Assembly (NCBI RefSeq): GCF_030247195.1
Contig: NC_080672.1
Location: 393,221,037 to 393,285,036, forward strand
DNA length: 64,000 nucleotides
Reading direction: 5' to 3'
Source: Topomyia yanbarensis
Taxonomy: Eukaryota > Arthropoda > Insecta > Diptera > Culicidae
The stretch's first letter is position 1; each line of letters opens with the position of its first letter. Under the pieces are notes generated by a model. The model was not told the DNA's origin, did not search any database, and was given only the letters and a program-made list of their open reading frames with translations. Positions 61,260-64,000 of this stretch are shown here, one piece after another. The position numbers and the translations under genes are program-made.

Positions 61260-62377
61260 CTGTAACGAGAAGAGATGGAGAACAAAATTTCGGGATTAGT
61301 ACTCATTTCCGGTGCTCGGCAAAGATGGACTGAAAAAGACTAGACTGGCTGGGTGATGCATTTGCTGTAAGGATTCAACTCGCTTCCTCGCAAAGGAAAT
61401 CCAGCGATTTATTCCAACCGGTAGAGAGTTACAGTTGGACAAATGAAATTTGGGTTAAGTGAGATAGGAAATGATTTTTAAAGAATTATTTTCTTTGTTT
61501 CCGTTGCAAAACGAAACCCCCCAAAAAAAAAAGAACAATGGTTCAGATTTTTCTTCGTAGAACACAATTACATTTCCGTTGCAGCTTTGCCGTTTTTATT
61601 CCATTTCTCGACACTCCTCGGTGTGTACCCCCGGGGGGGGGGGGGGGGGGGGTAAGAGGAATTATGCAAATGTGGAACTGTGCAGTCCGCATTCTTTGTT
61701 TCACCCTGGGGGTGAATTTTCCGATGGCGCATTACTTCCGTCCGGTGTCCGGTTAGCAAACGGAATCGTTTACCATCAGGGGAGATTTACAATCAGCTAG
61801 TTGGTGTTGTTTCTAATATCAATCGAAATAGCAGCTGAATACCGTTTTATTATGATTAACTGCGATATGATGTGCTGCTGCTGACCACGGGAAATTGGTG
61901 CAGTTGCTTTCATTACATTACTCCGTCAATACATATTCATAAAGCTGAACGAAAAAAAAAAGGTTAACTGAAGGATACTCTGGAAGGTTATGCGATTGTG
62001 GACGCGTGTTCCCATTTTTATCGGATGGTTTAATCCCGTGTGCCCTTGAGTGACGATAACTTATTTTATGTTTATGTGTTTTTTCCATACCCGCTGTGTC
62101 CTTTGATCGTAGGATTATTTGGATGAGCGATTGCAGTTGAAGCTTTGCAAGCAAGCAGACGGACGGATCGTTTGAAGTTAAATCGGTTTCATGAATGGTG
62201 GCCCAGTTAGAATCCAGTTGCTTAGTTTTTAGTATTCGCGAGCAACATTTTGGCGAAATGAGCTAGAAATTCAAGACGATTAGAGAGATTGACAAAACTA
62301 AAAGCTTAATTTTTAAACACATACACAAAACAATGCGTATGTCTCCGGTATATTAGATTGGGCACAGGTAGGCAGTA
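61260..62377 (-). other. Intronic or 5' flank with a poly-G run
   Basis: At 61632-61652 there is a run of about 21 G directly after CCCCC. Proline runs in the open frames here come from it. No SLO2 exon or promoter recognised in the rest. Confidence 0.5.
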
Positions 62378-63247
62378 GGGTGGGATAAAAATTAGATTTC
62401 TGCTCCGATCAACTTTTTGGGTACCATTTGGGTTCTAGAACAGCTGTGTAAATTTTTGGTTCGATCAGTGAAACTATACTTTTGCGCCCACTGTTTGAAA
62501 TTTACATGGAATTTCGTATGGGAAAAGTGATTTTCAAAAAAGAATTTCTTCAGGAGTCGCCCATGTCTTCCTAAAACTAAATCGTTATGTGTTTTTCATA
62601 GGAAATTTAACAAAGAAACAAAGTCTCGAGTACTACGAAACGATCTGATACTTGTAGAAAAAGTTATTTATGCTTTGACAATTGATAAAATATTCTTTTT
62701 TTCTGGCACCACTGCATTTGGCTGTCCAATTATATGTAATTCTGTTTTGACTTTCTCTTATTGTGTCTAAATCAATGATCTGAACTATTTGGTAGATTAC
62801 CAAGAGTTTTGAGAGATCAATTGAGGCTTCTTTGATACACAATTAGAGAAAGTTAAAATTTTTGTATATAATTCGACCGTCAGTAGCAGTGGTGCTATGA
62901 AAATTGAAACTTTCATCAATTTTCAGAGCAGCGGTCGGTTTTTGCTAAATAACTTTTTCCATAGTCGGTAAATCGTTTTACATTCTTCGAGACTTAGTTT
63001 CCTTGGTAAATTTTCTATAAAAAATTTACATCAATTTATTTTTAGAAGGCACTGGGACTTTTGAATGAATTATTTTGTAAAAGTCGATTTCCCCATACGA
63101 AATCCCATGTATATTTTAAGCCGTGGGCGCAAAAATATAGTTTCACCGATCGAGCCTACAATTTGCAGTTATTCTAGGACCAAAATGGAACCCAAAAAGT
63201 TGTTCGGAGCGAAATTTTATTTTTTTTCATATAATCAAGTCCCACTC
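62378..63247. repeat. Palindromic element with GGGTGGGA ends, TA target
   Basis: The left end is TAGGGTGGGA. The right end, read inverted, is TAGAGTGGGA. TA lies on both sides (62376-62377 and 63248-63249). The arms of more than 150 bp match (CAACTTTTTGGGTACCATTT, TTGCGCCCACTGTTTGAAAT, TACATGGAATTTCGTATGGG against their inverses at 63078-63210). The total is 870 bp and non-coding. Arm identity is moderate. Confidence 0.82.
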
Positions 63248-63348
63248 TACTAGGCATAGCAACCGCACAGAATTTACAAAAATTGTACGGAATTTTATTC
63301 GTTTAGGAGGATTTGTCGATTTTAGAACAAAAGTCAAATGTACTGCAT

Positions 63349-64000
63349 ATTTTTTTTTGTCTTTATTTAGGACCCTTTAACTGTTGTCATTCGGGTCCTT
63401 CGAGTATTCGGTTTGAAACGTATTTACATGTCATTGAATCTAAATTTTTCCGTAGATATTTGCTTCTTTAAGGAATTGTATCACTTTCTTTGATCTCTCG
63501 TAGTCGTCTGCTAGTGCTTCTCTTATGTTGGGGTTCCATTCCAACTTTTCTGCATTCCTCGTCTAGTCCTGGACATATTGCGATGATGTGTTTGACCGTT
63601 AATATTTCGTTGCAGAAACCACACAGGGGTTTCTCCTTCTTCTCCAACAAGTGTCCATGCAATAGGACGGTATGTCCTATTCGTAGTCTTGTCACAATCA
63701 CGCTTTTCTTTCTCGTTCTGCCAATGGCTGTTTCATACGGTTGTTTGCTATTTTTCACTTCTCTGAGTTTGTTGTTCGTTGCAGCGTTCCATTGATCCTG
63801 CCACGGTTCATTGACTTTGCCTTTTACAAGTGCTTTTATCTCTTTCACATCAACCCTCTTGTCGAATACATCTTCCTCCTCCAGTGCCTATTTCGCTTCT
63901 CGGTCAGCCTGTTCATTTCCAGGGATGCCCTTATGTCCAGGGACCCAGAAAATTACCACCTCTGTGCCGTTTTTGGTAGCTTCAATGTATAGCTGATCTA
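63349..64000 (-). pseudogene. LINE 3' end: RNase H and C-terminal zinc motif
   Basis: It runs in from the right edge. The frame reads QLYIEATKNGTEVVIFWVPG, then HKGIPGNEQADREAK, the end of RNase H with its HxGIxGNExAD signature. A TAG at 63888-63890 follows, then DVKEIKALVKGKVNEPWQDQ, TRLRIGHTVLLHGHLL and CGFCNEILTVKHIIAICPGL, the C-x2-C...H...C motif after RNase H, with a stop at 63468. The 3' end carries a short A run (63350-63358). The element is of the I/LOA/R1-type group with RNase H. One premature stop is seen here; the state of the rest is unknown. Confidence 0.85.

Noticed and set aside
61568..61800. Proline-rich or glycine-rich coding exon
   Set aside because: The runs come from a homopolymer G tract, and no splice sites fit the SLO2 phase.

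Overview
The window reads as a piece of an insect nuclear genome, most probably a mosquito (culicid). The evidence is one conserved animal gene split by GT-AG introns, very long AT-rich introns, and many non-LTR retrotransposons, MITEs and foldback elements. The species is an inference; nothing in the sequence fixes it.

Only one host gene is supported. It is the minus-strand ortholog of SLO2 (KCNT/Slack family, sodium-activated potassium channel). Thirteen exons can be placed, from 61180-61259 (N-terminal cytosolic segment) down to 6428-6637 (linker after RCK1). Twelve of them join in a consistent reading phase through all transmembrane segments S1-S6, the TVGYGD filter and RCK1. The thirteenth, at 6428-6637, fits by phase and splice sites only. 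About 650 residues are encoded here. The first exon(s) and the RCK2 half lie outside or were not recognised. Introns range from 95 bp to about 16.6 kb.

Layout: 1-5460 is a nest of retrotransposons: a plus-strand RT fragment, a MITE fragment, a nearly complete minus-strand CR1/Jockey-type LINE with PHD-finger ORF1, and the tail of a plus-strand LINE. 6428-7660 carries three SLO2 exons. 7661-18872 is an intron with a tRNA-derived SINE, several MITEs, three large palindromic elements and a 366-bp perfect TATAAA array. 18873-19731 carries three RCK1 exons. 19732-36336 is an intron with a near-perfect 1.4-kb palindrome, an octamer satellite, two RNase H-type LINE copies (one split by a hAT-like MITE), an RTE element and a further palindrome. 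36337-39473 carries the pore and S3-S5 exons, with two MITEs nearby. 39474-48236 is an intron filled by a degenerate AT-rich repeat field with three DNA-element insertions. 48237-48435 is the S2 exon. 48436-59787 holds a 4-kb element with an inner 2-kb palindrome and an R1-like LINE relic. 59788-61259 carries the S1 and N-terminal exons. 62378-64000 has one more palindrome and a LINE 3' end that runs off the window.

The most unusual property is the load of long inverted repeats: seven palindromes of about 0.9-2 kb, all in SLO2 introns or just upstream. Transcription of SLO2 would place at least six of them in its pre-mRNA as long hairpins. I see no prokaryote-type system, virus or toxin gene, and no intact transposase.
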